NCBI GenBank assembly: GCA_947311845.1
Contig: CAMZMU010000055.1
Span: forward strand, 25,383,369 to 25,447,368
DNA from: Poa pratensis
Lineage: Eukaryota > Streptophyta > Magnoliopsida > Poales > Poaceae
DNA: 64,000 nucleotides
Direction: 5' to 3'
The notes beneath the pieces are model-generated. The model worked only from the letters and a program-made list of their open reading frames with translations. It was not told the DNA's origin and ran no database searches. Below, piece after piece: positions 44,004 through 55,482 of the stretch (the first letter of the stretch is position 1; each line of letters opens with the position of its first letter). A program made the translations under genes and the position numbers.

Positions 44004-44304
44004 AATTGCCAACATTTGTGTCTTGTTCTCTTATCGGGGCCACGCACGCAATCGTGTCTCCTCGGACGCCAATCCAAGTCCAGCTGTCATTTACGAGGCG
44101 ATCCGCGTTCGTGAACACGCATTTCCTTTTTTTGCCACGCTCCAGCAGTACTATCCAAAGTTCATCATGGATTTCACATTTTTTTTTGGTTTTCCCGTCA
44201 GTGAATCAAAGCTTACCATAAAGCGACACGGTTTCGACACTCCTTTCCCCGTAAGCAACCCGTCCCAGCTGCCAGCCGCCTCCAGCAAAACCACGGCGCC
44301 GCGC
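44004..44304 (+). promoter_or_regulatory. Upstream region of the NHL gene
   Basis: Non-coding, between the Harbinger element 4 edge and the TATA box. The Harbinger element ends about 300 bases upstream of the TATA box and may have shaped the promoter. Confidence 0.5.
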
Positions 44305-44315
44305 TCTATATAAGC
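44305..44315 (+). promoter_or_regulatory. TATA box of the NHL gene
   Basis: TCTATATAAGC, followed by a pyrimidine-rich leader starting about 30 bases downstream. It is well placed for the gene starting at 44712. Confidence 0.75.
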
Positions 44316-44488
44316 CCTTCCGCCACCAACGTCGTCGTCTCCGATCTCTCTCGCCTCCACCGCTGTCCCCAACATTACCTCCTCGCACGTCCTCCTCCAC
44401 CCTCTGGAAGACGGAATACCCAAGCGATTCTACAAGGGAGAAACAACGCCATCGATCACCAGCGTCTCCGGTCCCCAAGCTGTACAAG

Positions 44489-44687
44489 GTGCGCTTCCAT
44501 CTACGGATCCGTTCGTCGCGGTGTTTGAGTTTGCGTTTTGGCGTCGTTCCTCCCAACTTCAGTTTGCGACTCTGCATTGCTAGTTCGTAGTATCGATTTG
44601 CACCTCATGTATGTGGATTGATTCTTGCTTTTTCTGTACATTCTGAACTAATTAAGCAATGCATATAACTCGCAGATTGATCCGCAG
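44489..44687 (+). other. 5' UTR intron of the NHL gene
   Basis: Donor ACAAG/GTGCGC at 44489. Acceptor at 44675 (CTCGCAG) or 44687 (TCCGCAG); both are plausible. It ends just before the start codon. Confidence 0.5.
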
Positions 44688-44711
44688 GCGCGACGTGAGG
44701 AGCAGGCGCCG

Positions 44712-45653
44712 ATGATGAACGACGGCCGGGTCCACCCGGCGGCGGCGGCCACCAGCTCCGACTTCTCCGGCGAGATGAACCAGTCCGCCTACTCCTCCTC
44801 CGACCCCTCCTCCAGCCCCCTCTACAGCTTCCACTTCGAGAAGCCCCTCCCGCCGGCGCTCCCCCACGGCCAGCCCAAGCAGCAGCAGCAGCATCCACCG
44901 CAGCCGCAGCAGAAGCCGCCGCGGCCGCAGCCCGGCGGCACGTACGTGATACAGGTGCCCAAGGACAAGGTCTTCCGCGTGCCGCCGCCGGAGAACGCGC
45001 GCCTCCTCGAGCACTACACCCGCCGCGCCAAGCGCCGCAGCGGCTGCTCCTGCCTCCGCGCCTGCCTCTACCTCTTCCTCGCGATCCTCTCCCTCGCCGT
45101 CCTCCTCGCCGTCGCAGTCGGCGTCGTGTACCTGGTGTACAAGCCCAGGCGGCCGGCGTACTCGGTCGTGTCCCTCTCAGTCTCCGGCCTCTCCGGCGTC
45201 GGCAACGCCTCGGCACCGGGCTCGTTCTCGCCGGGGTTCGACGCGACACTCCGCGCCGACAATGGCGCGAACGGCAACATGGGGGTGCACTACGACGGCG
45301 CCGGGAGCCGCGTCGCCGTGTCGTATGAAGGCGTGAGTTTGGCCCAGGGCGCGTGGCCGGCGTTCTACCAGGCGCCTGGGAACGTGACGGTGTTCGTGGC
45401 GAAGGCCAAGGGGACGGGGATACGGTTCTCGCAGAGCGTGCGCGGGCAGATGGCTGCGGCGGAGCGGCTCCGGTCGGTGCCGTTCGACGTTGACATCAAG
45501 GTCCCCGTGCGGCTGCAGCTCGGCGGGGTGAAGACGTGGGCCGTGCCGGTGACGGTGCGGTGCGCCATGGCGGTGGACAGCCTCGCCGCCAACGCCAAGG
45601 TGGTGTCCAGATCGTGCGACGTGAAGGTGCCCTTCCTGTTCTGGAGGACCTGA
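44712..45653 (+). CDS. NDR1/HIN1-like (LEA_2 family) membrane protein
   Basis: An intact 313-residue protein in a single coding exon. The cytosolic N-terminus is Pro/Gln-rich (residues about 40-75), then YVIQVPKDKVFRVPPPENA, a basic and Cys-containing stretch (RRAKRRSGCSCLRACLYLF) and one membrane segment (about residues 117-142, AILSLAVLLAVAVGVVYLVY). The remainder is an LEA_2/WHy-type beta domain (YSVVSLSVSGLSGV, FDATLRADNGANGNMGVHYDGAGS, VPFDVDIKVPVRLQLG). The motif NGNMGVHYDG is a form of the NPN..IGIYYD motif of NHL proteins. The family is linked to defence and membrane signalling, and this layout is like the NHL13/At2g27080 group. A role in immunity is inferred from family only. The start is one of two adjacent ATGs (44712, 44715). 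Confidence 0.9.
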   Translation: MMNDGRVHPAAAATSSDFSGEMNQSAYSSSDPSSSPLYSFHFEKPLPPALPHGQPKQQQQHPPQPQQKPPRPQPGGTYVIQVPKDKVFRVPPPENARLLEHYTRRAKRRSGCSCLRACLYLFLAILSLAVLLAVAVGVVYLVYKPRRPAYSVVSLSVSGLSGVGNASAPGSFSPGFDATLRADNGANGNMGVHYDGAGSRVAVSYEGVSLAQGAWPAFYQAPGNVTVFVAKAKGTGIRFSQSVRGQMAAAERLRSVPFDVDIKVPVRLQLGGVKTWAVPVTVRCAMAVDSLAANAKVVSRSCDVKVPFLFWRT

Positions 45654-48600
45654 ACTGTGGAAGCAGAAGAAGTGGTTATCATCCTTGGTTGATTAGGAGA
45701 GCAGTTCTTGGTAGCAACGGATCCGTGCCACCCTGATGGTTTTTCTCTACATTAACTTGTACGTTGGTTTGATCGAGAAATGTTTTTTTCGGGCGAGGAT
45801 ATCGTTTAGTAGTGCTCATTATGTTCTGTTATGAAATTGAGCAGCAACTGAGATGTTCATGAGCTGCACCTGTTTTCTTCTCCAGAGTACTGAAGAAAAA
45901 TGGTCCTCGTACACTGACACCTGTTTTGGACAGCATAGAAGGAATTTTCATCAACTACATTATGTAACTTCAGTATCGACTACTAGTATATTATCTTAGT
46001 TTTGTCGAACAGACAAGAGGATTTACATTCCTGTGAAATTTTTCATGAATTGTTCTGAATCTCAAATGCGTGAATTGCCATGAATACCTCTGACACAATC
46101 AGAATGTCACATGAAACTTGGATGTAGTCCACTGTCCACTTCACACTGGCATCTTTATTCTTTTGCAGTCACTTGGAACTGTAAAGAATCACACAGAGTT
46201 CGCATGGCTAATCTGAATATTCAGTACTATGGGATATGGCAACCATAATGTTCCTTTCGGCATAATAAATAACCTCAACATCCCGTGGTTGTATTGACAA
46301 GAACATGCTAAGAGTTCAAAGTAACACTGACAGAATAAATCAGTTCATAAGTTCACGGAAACAAGATCAGTCTTAAGAAAAGGGATAAGGTAGCTGCTAC
46401 AGTTGAGAGCGGGCGGAAAGGAGGCGACCAGAGTTCCCGAGGTCTCGCCGGCGTCTCCCGCCGCTCCCCTCCGCCTCCGGTCGCCGTTTTGGCACCATGA
46501 GGTGGGGGGGAGCTCGGGTAGTCGTGGGTGAGTGTAGATAGGACCTTCTTGTAGGTTTAGGTTCCAGGCGGCGGCGTCGAAGACGGGATCGATGCGGCCG
46601 GTGTGGATGCTGTTCTTCCCCTCCTTCCGTTTCGGCCTCGGCGCCGGGGAGGCTGTGAAGTGGTTTGGTCCGGTGCTTCTCTCCATCCTGCTCTCTCTGG
46701 CCGGCTGTGGTAGCGAGGGGAGAAGGCGGTGGAGGTCGGCGTTCCGGTTTTGGTGGTGGTTCAGGTGGGGGTCTTCCTCGACGCTTCTGCTCTGGTTCGT
46801 CGTGGTGGCGAGGGGAGCGAGCTTCTGGAAGTTGCAGGGTGTTGTTGCTGGTGGTCCTGGGCGGCGGCGGGGCGGCGGGAAGCAGGGTGGTGCGGGGTCT
46901 CTGGCGCTATGGCTGTGCGTGTTAAACGGCCTCGGTTCCGTCGCTGGCGGCGGACGGCTCATGCAGCTTTCTACAAGGTGGAGGCGCTTCTTCCCCGACG
47001 GCGAGCGGTACGGCGTCTCCGGCAAGGCCTAGGAGCTCGGACGCGCGGCGTCTGGATCTGATTGTGGTTCTTCTCTGCAGCTTAGGGAGTTCTTTGCATA
47101 TTCTTGGTCCTCTGTGTAATTTCGTTTTCTTTTTGGACCTGGTTGTAATATGTTCTGAGCTGCCTTCCTTTGTAATCAGATCTCAGTCTTAAGAGACTGG
47201 AGCAGGTCATCACAATCAAGCATGTGCAAATCCCACCGTGGGAGAGTCTGATGTTTGAACTGCACAAGTCAGATTGTTGTAGAAAGTGTATTCCAACGTA
47301 TCAGTTCAGAGTTTCAGAATAACCTGAGCATGCCTCACAACTTCATGAATTTGAACTGGTTTTCGAATACAATCCAACAATCTGTCCGTTTCGCAATCCG
47401 ATTTCTGAAGAATAAATCCATCTCGGCAATTCAGCGCGATCCAAGCTGGACGCCCGCTGTTCCATGAGGCAGACTTAGCACAAGGTAATATTCAGAGCCT
47501 GGTTTTCCGGTGTTAGCCTTTGCCTTCTGGTCAACTAACTGCTGTGATAGAGTAGTACTAAAAAATGTTGTGAGCTCGGAGCTCCCAACGACTAACTCTA
47601 GTATCTTCACATCTTGGCTTGGCCGGCTCAGTATCAAAACCATATCCGATAAATTGTCAGAATATATACTTCTGTTACTTCTCTGTTCGGATTGTATACT
47701 AGTTTCTAGTTCTTAGTGCGGCTCCATGAACTTCAACTGAATTTCAAGCCTTTTCATTTGTTCAAAGTCCATGAAGGAAAACCTCTCGGTCGATCAATGT
47801 GATATAATCATTTTGAGAAATAAACCTGAATATTGTGAGCATGGTGGTTGCTAGGATGCGGACCACAAGTCCACAACTCAGGTGACCTCACAGACCTTTG
47901 TACAAAGTTGTCCATTTATGACGCTCATTCGATTATTGCCATCAACTTCAACTATCCTGAAAAGATGAAGGAAGTTTATACTTTCTCAGAATATTGGTTA
48001 AGACAGTAAATTAACACATTTGCACTTAAATGGAAATATTGTCTTCTTGCGGGTGACAAACTAAAAGGAGAATGGAACATGACCTGGTCTGATGGCGGTT
48101 TCGGTCACACAGAGTTGGACCAAGGTGATTTTGGGCTCGGGCACAAGAAAGGCCCAATCTGGGTTGAACTTTTTCTTAAGGAAATTATTCGACTTGATTG
48201 AGAAATAATAGAAATTACATAAAACTGAATCAAGAACAAACAAGAAAGATCGATGATAAAACTAGAAGTTGCATCGAGATTTTCCAAAGTCGTCACCTCG
48301 AATTACACCTTTCCCATCTTGATTTTTTTTCACATCTTCGGGGAAGAAACTGCAAACAACAAACCCTCACAAGCTGACCTTGTTTTGCATAGCTGCATGA
48401 GGCACCACCTCGATATTTGAAAAACCCTAAGCATGTTCAACGCATTGTCGCCCGGACACACACACAAAACGAAGGTTGTAAAATCGTGGCTTCGTCGACA
48501 TGTTATCGGGGAAGATCGTGAGTAAAGAAAAGAGTGAAACTAGATGCCAAAACAAACTTCACATCGTAGGCTCCCATGTGTCGGGCATGATGGTCCCATA

Positions 48601-49689
48601 GTTACTTTGATCTTTGCCTCCTCATCTAGAAATTTGTCGGATCAAGACTGATTTTTTTGCAACCCTAGCCAGTAAGCTTACGGGTTGTCAGGACCAGTCA
48701 AGGGTCTGTGACAAATCATCACAACACTAGTTATTAATGATAAAACCACTATAACAATTGTTATAAAACTATAAATGGAATTTAGTTTTCATCGAACCAA
48801 TGGTTAGGTTAACCTAACCTAAAAAAGAGACCAATGGGCCAAATGAAAAACCCACAAACCCATTAGGTTCTTTAGGTTCAATCCAAAAGAACCAGAGGTT
48901 ATCCATTTCGCCTCGTACCCGGCACGAGCGAACGGCTCGGCTGCCGCGCCGAGCGCCGCCCGGCCGCCTCACCGACCAGCTGCCTCCCTCCCCGAGCGCC
49001 TGATCCGGCCTTCCCACCGACCTCGACGCATTCCTACCTACGGCCGCTCCGTTTCCTCTCCTGCATCGGCCCCATAGCTTGGACCATCGCGCCGCTGCCT
49101 CGTTGACTTCCACCGTTGGCCGGACGGAGATTGACGGCACCCTACTCTCTCTCCCCACCAAATGCCACCAAGATATAAAACCAGTTCTTTTGGAGGCGTA
49201 ACGATGAAAATGTCCCACTTTTTACTTATTTATAATTAATTATCTGAGCATACAATATTAACACATATATTTCGATTAATCTTGGCAAAACCACCACATC
49301 ATTATGCTGATATTTAATGTGATATAATATTTTCGTTCTACCGTTGGACAATTACAATTTTAAGCTTCAGTGGTAATCTGTGCCACTTAGATAATACTAG
49401 TTACATTCATGTTTTTTTAGCTTAACATCACTAGACATCTTGTCGAATATCTACATAATGTAACATTATCATGACTGAGTTTTTTTGAAAATGCAAAAAT
49501 GGTGTATCTTCTTATATACAGTATAACCTAATAGATATATCTAAATTATAATACATTGCAAGAATATTCGAGAGTATTGATTTATGTTGAGGGGTTTGCT
49601 TTTCTCACAAGTGTAATATTTTGGTATAGATTTATTTTCACAAGTGTGGTATTTTTCTTTCGTCAAGGGAAAGAGGTGGATGAGTAATA
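45654..49689. other. Long intergenic region without a supported gene
   Basis: The NHL 3' UTR lies at its start. A GC-rich block at about 46390-47060 has overlapping frames on both strands (226 and 146 residues) without recognisable domains, followed by a T-rich trailer ending near 47180; it may be an old retroposed sequence. A second GC-rich island (48900-49140) has one 134-residue minus-strand frame of no known type. The rest is AT-rich. Confidence 0.4.
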
Positions 49690-50335
49690 TAAGAAATTGT
49701 TTTGTTGTGGGGCTGATTCCCTACCCTTTCGATATCTTGGTATCCTAATTCATTATCTTAAACTTCTAAGAAAGAAATGGGTAGAAATTGATGATCGTGA
49801 GAAAAAAATGAGTAATTGGAAGGGCAAGTTGGATGTTAATAGGTTTTCTCAAAATGTTTGGTCACACTTTGTGTAGTTTGACATTTGAAAAAATTATACG
49901 CATTATTTGTAACAGAGGTAGTAAGAAATAACATTCTAACCAAAGATAATTTACTTAGAAGAGGTTGGACTAGGATTGAGCAGTGTCACTTCTGTAATGA
50001 GAAGGAAATGATTTATCATCTTTGGTTCAGTTGTGCCACGTGCAAGTTTATTTGACAGGTAGTTCCTGTGCATTTACGAACTGATGCTTGCTTCTAAACA
50101 TTGTTTCCGGATGACTCAACAAGTGCTGTATATCGTATGTGCAATATAATTAATGTGTGGACGATATTGCAGAAAATATAGGACAGAAGAAATCTTGAGA
50201 AAGGGAGTAGAAAAAGCTGAAGTTGGTGATTCGTGAAGCTTAACCAAGACCTCATGGTTGGGCACCAACTATAGCAAGACTGATGGTGTGACAATGTTTT
50301 TGTGTTTGCATGTTGATGAATCTGAAGAAGTAGAT
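49690..50335 (+). pseudogene. L1-type LINE fragment, RT end joined to zinc-knuckle region
   Basis: Near 49712 the + strand encodes LPFRYLGILIHYLKL-type text and KKWVEIDDREKKMSNWKGK, the C-terminal part of a plant LINE reverse transcriptase. Near 49928 it encodes NNILTKDNLLRRGW and CHFCNEKEMIYHLWFSC, the zf-RVT domain. The sequence between these is deleted, and several stops are present. Confidence 0.78.
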
Positions 50336-50609
50336 GTTTTCTGGAGGAGAGGATTTCTTATTTGACACTACTTTAAAATATGATTCCTTATTTAGCTCTA
50401 GAAATTTGTTCCGTCCCTCTTTTACACTTGGTCTAATTTTTATTCTCTATATGACACTCTAGTTTGAGCACCAACGGTGTAAAATACGTAAATGAAAGAC
50501 GTTTTTGCCCCTATTGCATTATGTGACCACATATTTGTATACAAGACAAAATATTTATGCATGATAAAATGAGTAATAATACATGATTTTGACTGCATGT
50601 TCGACACGA

Positions 50610-51668
50610 TTCTCTTTTATTGCTTATTGTGTAGTCCCGCACAATTTTTTGAAACAAGGCAAAAGCTTTGCCTTTTATATTGATATAAAAGGTGCAAAGA
50701 CAAACAAAAGGCCGAGGCCTAAAAAGGTCGTAGCCCAAAGAAAAAGAGCAACAAGATTACATAGCGCCTAACCCCCGATGATTTCTGCTAACGTTTTCGC
50801 TCCCGCCAAAATCCAGTTCTTGCTTTCGCTCTTGATGTGTTGAAAAAGGGCCGATGGCATTGTGAACTTGTTGTTGAAGACCCTCGCATTTCGCTCCTTC
50901 CAAATCTCCCAAGTGATGAGGATTATCGCCGTCTGCATACCCATGCGAGATGGAGAGGGCAGGGAAGCAAGCTCTTTCCAGTAGTCAAACATGGTGGCCT
51001 TGGAAGATTGGAGGCTTTGGATGATGGAGGGGTAGTGAAGCCATGTCGAAGCCTCCAACCAGATCCTTTTGGAGTAGCGGCTCTCAAAAAGTATATGCCT
51101 TCCCGTCTCATGCTGGCATCTGCAAAGTTGACACAACGGTTGATGTGGCCATCCTCTGATGGCGAGACGGTCAGAAGTCCAAAGGCGATTCTGAAGAGCA
51201 AGCCAAGCGAAGAAAGAGCACTTTGGAGGGGGCCATGTGTTCCAAACTACCGTCATGAACGGGCATGGAGAAGATCCGATGAACTGAGCTTTGTAAGCAG
51301 ACTTAGCCAAGTAAACCCCCGTGGTCGATAGGGTCCATGTGATGGTGTCAGCAATTCCTGGAGACAGAGTGATCTCCCGAGTGAGGGTCAAAAGGTGAAC
51401 GAACTGCGTGATGTGATCCACCGTGAAGTTATCAACGCGGAGGTCAGCAATCCATTTGAAGTCAGTGAGTGCGTCGTGGACATTTCTGTTCTTCCGCTTG
51501 GAAGCCTCGAAGAGGTCAGGGGCAAGCATCCTAGGACTGAGCCCTTGGAGCCAAGAAGACCCCCCCCCCCCCCCCCCCAGAAAGAAGCTTTGAGGCCATC
51601 ACCGATTGTGACCTGGGTGGCCGCATTGAAGAGACATTTGTCCGTGTAGTCAGTCGGGTTACCATCAC
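50610..51668 (-). mobile_element. 5'-truncated LINE with 12-bp target duplication
   Basis: TGTTCGACACGA occurs at 50598-50609 and again at 51669-51680, the duplication left by the insertion. On the minus strand the element contains the 3' part of ORF2 and a 3' UTR with GCCTCGGCCTTTTGTTTG. A pure A tail is not preserved next to the left duplication. Confidence 0.82.
50768..51529 (-). pseudogene. LINE ORF2 C-terminal fragment with zf-RVT domain
   Basis: A 253-residue open frame that contains WTLSTTGVYLAKSAYKAQF, then VVWNTWPPPKCSFFAWLALQNRLWT and CQLCRCQHETGRHILFE, the zf-RVT region at the end of plant L1-like ORF2. One zinc ligand seems lost (HILFESRY where a Cys is usual). Upstream, ORF2 continues in another frame (51388-51678, CLFNAATQVTIGDG), with the break at a 19-C run (51560-51578). 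It ends near IWEIWKERNARVFNN-like text close to the true ORF2 end. It is 5'-truncated, so it cannot encode reverse transcriptase. Confidence 0.85.
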
Positions 51669-52095
51669 TGTTCGACACGAATTTTTACGTGAAAGTTAAA
51701 TTGAATTTCGTCGCTTGCTGGACACACGTGTGTGTGACGTGACAGTACGAGTATTTCTATCGCTTGAACACGTACATAGGCTGTCTGATTTAATTCGCCG
51801 AGACATGCAAGTATACAGGGCACATCAGTACATCACGCTAGGTAATGGAAACGACCCAGCACAAGGATTTGATGGATTGACTAGGTAAATTTGGTGCGGC
51901 GGTGCTGTATATTATTTGTATTATTCTGGGTAGCGGACTAAAAGATATGAATTTTATGAATTTAGCGCTTTCCTATAATTACGAATTTGCTGACGGGTGA
52001 GACCCAGGCGTAAGGATTTTAGCTATCATCGTGGCGACACGTCGCGCTCGTCCGTTAACCCGTAGGGGAAAATAATTGTGTAAAAATATTGATTT

Positions 52096-52640
52096 TTGAA
52101 CACTTTTTATTTTATGAAAATTGTTTAAGTAAAATGGTCTCAGATGGTAGGAATCGAATATTGTTTGGAAAAATGTTTTTTAAAAAGAATAACCTTTATG
52201 TTAGTTCGTCTGGTGTGGTCAAAAATTGTGTAGATTGCATGCAAATAATTAGTTAATTGAAATGTTCAATTTTAGTTCGTAATTAGAGGAAATGCATTGG
52301 TCGAGCATTTAATAAGTTTAGCTTCATATATTTAGAGGAAGTGCGTTTGTATGTCCTTCAAATCTTGACTAAATTGGAGTTTTGAAAACATGTTTGTTTT
52401 TTTGCCATAAATAGGTAGTATTTTTTTTCTGATAGCTCGGATACGTAGTTATATTTTTCGGGTGGGTAAATTCAAGAATGTTGTTTGTTTGAACACTTTT
52501 TATTTTATGCATATTGTTTAAGTAAAATGGTCCTACCTTTTAGGAATATATTTTTTGTGTAAAAAATATTTTTAGAAAGAATAACATTGACGCTAGTTCG
52601 TCTGATGTAGTCAAATATTATCGTGTCGAAATTGTTGTGT
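52096..52640 (+). repeat. Two diverged direct repeats, ~150 bp each, ~395 bp apart
   Basis: TGAACACTTTTTATTTTATG, TTGTTTAAGTAAAATGGTC and GCTAGTTCGTCTGATGTAGTC-type blocks occur in the same order at about 52096-52240 and about 52491-52625. Confidence 0.8.
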
Positions 52641-53833
52641 GTGAGGTTTTTTTTTTTTTTTGGTTTAATGCAATTTTTGTGTGAAGAGTTTGCAAATATG
52701 GTAAATTTGAAATTTTTCGATAGTTTATATACATTTTTCTGAATAATAAATTGTAAGTTATGATTTTTTTTCTTTCAATTCTCAGCATTTTGGTGGAATT
52801 GCGGGACCTATGCCATGTAGGACCCAAGCATCAGTTTTTTTTTTTTGCAAAAAAATTGTTTGTGGAAATAGGAGGCTGACGGTGGGCCCGGGGTGTCGTC
52901 ACAGTGTGACGTCTGCCGTCGGCGGCGGCCGCGCCGTCGTGCTCTCGCGGTGGAGTACGCGAGGACGCTCGCAGGCCTGGGATTGCGCGGAGGCGACAGA
53001 GGAGGTGCAGGGGAGCCGAAAGGGCGGCGCAGCGGACCATTTCGTCGGCGAAGTCGCCGGCGGCGAGCGAAACGGCGGCCGCGGACCGCGGGAGCGGCGT
53101 CGACGATTGCGGCGTCCAGGCGGCGTGCCGGCAGACGTTCCACGGCGAGGAGGAAGGGGAAACGACAGCGGAGGTCGCCGTGATCTTCGATCTGGGCGGG
53201 GAGCAGTGCTGCGGCGGCGGTGAGCGTCGGCGGCGGGGGCGAGGTCGGTGGCGCGTGGGAGCGAGGAAGGAGAAGGGGGGCTCTGGTGGCGTTTTGCGGG
53301 TAGGTCCCTGTAGTTTCTGCAATTATCGGTTAGGTCCTTCTGCGTGCAAATGGTGGGACTGCTCCGCAATTTCCTGTGAACACATGACGCTTTTCATAAA
53401 AACGACGCGCGGACGTCTGCGGGCCGTCTGATCGAAGGGTGACGGCGCGGATCCGTGCGGGTACTGTAGAAGTTCGAATTTTTACTGTAGATGCGCACTG
53501 CGGTGACGTGGAGCCGCGACGGGGAGGCAAACGGGGTCAGCTTTGATATATAGTATAGATTCCATAGAAGGCTATTTTGATATGGTCAACAAATGGCATT
53601 ATCCTAACATGGTTAATTAATTCCAGCATATACAACATATCGGAGAGATGTAAAAAATATTCAATGTGGTTTTTAAGAGGGATGTAACATGTTGTTTTGG
53701 CCACATGGTGCATCAGGGGTACAATGGTCTTTGTGTGCCACACTTAACGTTAAAATGTATGGAAGTGTCACATAGGGAACAAATTTCTATCTGGTGTCAA
53801 ATAGGGAAGATAAACGTTTTCAGGGTCATATAA

Positions 53834-55479
53834 GAGCATCTCCACCGGCACCCTCCAAATCGCTATCCGGCACCCCCAATTGAGGCCCAATTGGGGGGGG
53901 GGGGGGGGGGGGGGTGCAGGACACATGTCCGCCCAAATTTTGGAGGCCACCCACAGCGGCGCCCCCCAAAGGCCCGCCCCCCAACGGCGAGCAACGGATC
54001 GAACACCTTGTGGGTGCCAACTTGTTTCAGCCGCGGCATTCGAACTAATTAAAAACGGTACAAATTAAACTAAAATGATGCAAGTTACAAACTTAAACTA
54101 AGATGTTACAAACTTAAACTTAAACTAAAACGATAAAAAATTAAACTAAAACGGTAGCTAAACCCTAATCTAAACGCCGCCGCTCGGGCCAGCCTCATCG
54201 TCGTGCACGGCCTTGGCTAAGCGCGAGCGCACACGCCTCTCCTGCCGGAGCGCGCTCGCCACCCGGCGCATGGCATCCCTCTCTGCCGCCCGGCGCTTGG
54301 CATCCCTGTCTGCCGCCGCAGTCCTCACCTGCGCCTGTCTCGCCGCTCGCATCTGGTTCAGCTCCTCGTTGGACTCCCGCTCGGCGCGCAGCTGGGAGGG
54401 GCCGCATGCGCTAGCTCCTCCGCCTGGGCGATGAGCTGCGGATGCCTGGGCTCCTCCGCCTGGGCGTTGAGCTGCTCGTACGCCGCCCGCTCGGCGGCCA
54501 TGAAGGCGCGGCAATGCTCGTCGCGCTCCGCGCTCGCGATGGAGGCCTGGATGATGGCGGCCTCCATGGCGTCCCCAGCCGCCTCGTAACCGAGCCTGAC
54601 CTGGCGGCTTGCCTGCTCGTTGCGCCAGGTCTCGAACGAGTTGGCGTCAACCACCTGGTCTGGCCACAGCGGCGGCGGCAGCACCACCTGCTCCGGCTCC
54701 TGCTGCGGCGGCGGCGGCACCTCATCGAGCTCCGAAGGCGGCTCCTGGCCGGGGTACGGGTCCTGCACCGGCTCCTCCTCGTCCACGTCGACGTCGTCCA
54801 CATCCACCCAGTCGAACGGCTGTTCGTCGGCATCGGCGTCCTCCTGAGCACGGCGTGCTGCCTGGGTGAGGGTGGCCCATGAGGTGGCGAGGCGGCGAGG
54901 CATGGTGCTCTGGGCTACGACTACGGCTGGTGGTGTGGTCAAGTGGCTACGGCGAGCGTCGGTGCTGGTGTGGTGAAATGGATGCACGGCGGGGGCCTCC
55001 TTATAGCCGGCCAAGGTCGAGGCGGAAAAACGAGGCGGGAAGCGGTGGCGCTGGGCGGGAAGCGCCGGGTGGGTGAGCACGCGTCGCGTCGAAGTTAATG
55101 GCGGCAACACGCCTCCGCCACTGCGCCGCTTGGGAAGCCGGGAAAGGCTGGGCGCTCAGCAGGCGCCGCCGTAAATGCGAGGCGTGCGGGAGACGCATCG
55201 CGGTCCCGTCCCTTCGTCGCCTGTGGAAACACGTCGCCATTAAGCGGACTTAACGGCCTCCTGCACGGCGCCTTAAACCCATGGCCAGGCCGACGTTGTG
55301 TGTATGACGGATGGGCTACCCCGTCGGAGGCCATGTCCGGGCAGTGTCCGTCACCCCGAGAGGGCCTCCAAATTTGGAGGCTCTCTCGGGGTGCCGGACA
55401 CGAAATTGCACAGGACGACCCTTTGGGAACCCCAATGGCCCTTTGAGGGGTCCTTTGGAGAGTGCCGGTGGAGATGCTC
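53834..55479 (-). mobile_element. Harbinger-type element 5 with a coiled-coil ORF
   Basis: Left end GAGCATCTCCACCGGCACCC, right end ...GAGTGCCGGTGGAGATGCTC, TAA on both sides (53831-53833, 55480-55482). 1646 bp. A 22-G run at 53893-53914 lies near the left end. A long imperfect palindrome (CACCCCGAGAG ... CTCTCGGGGTG) lies at 55352-55393. The only coding region is on the minus strand. Confidence 0.88.
54170..54903 (-). pseudogene. Transposon-borne acidic/coiled-coil protein with a frameshift
   Basis: The likely start is the ATG at 54903 (MPRRLATSWATLTQAARRAQ), with a TATA-like CTATAAGG about 100 bases upstream on the minus strand (near 55003). The frame is acidic and Pro-rich, then VVDANSFETWRNEQASRQVRLGYEAAGDAM and an Ala/Glu-rich helix. 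Near 54400 the frame shifts; the matching helix continues (ERESNEELNQMRAARQAQ) in another frame to a stop at 54170. It resembles the C-terminal coiled coils of proteins carried by grass Harbinger elements. No SANT domain or transposase is visible. Confidence 0.5.
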
Positions 55480-55482
55480 TAA

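Larger units (their letters stand above)
50345..53815. mobile_element. Candidate Mutator-like element with long TIRs and GC-rich cargo
   Basis: The left end (about 50353-50530) and the right end (about 53670-53815) are inverted, diverged repeats: TATTTGACAC, AGAAATTTGTTCC, and the block with GCCCCTATTGCATTATGTG occur in the same order on opposite strands. The flanks carry a 9-bp duplication with one mismatch (GTTTTCTGG at 50336-50344, GTTTTCAGG at 53816-53824), the size typical of Mutator. Inside are a LINE insertion, AT-rich direct repeats and a GC-rich segment (52860-53530). No MURA transposase is seen, so this would be a Pack-MULE-like element. Its GC-rich frames have no domain I recognise. 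Confidence 0.55.

Noticed and set aside
46345..47061. Long overlapping frames on both strands (226 and 146 residues)
   Set aside because: Frames on both strands in GC-rich DNA with no domain, splice logic or start context; most likely chance.
48814..49218. 134-residue minus-strand frame
   Set aside because: No domain, poor start context, lies in a short GC island.
52810..53369. Frames of 111-163 residues in the GC-rich island of the candidate Mutator element
   Set aside because: Arg/Pro/Ser-rich in every frame and unrecognised; kept as possible cargo but not called as genes.
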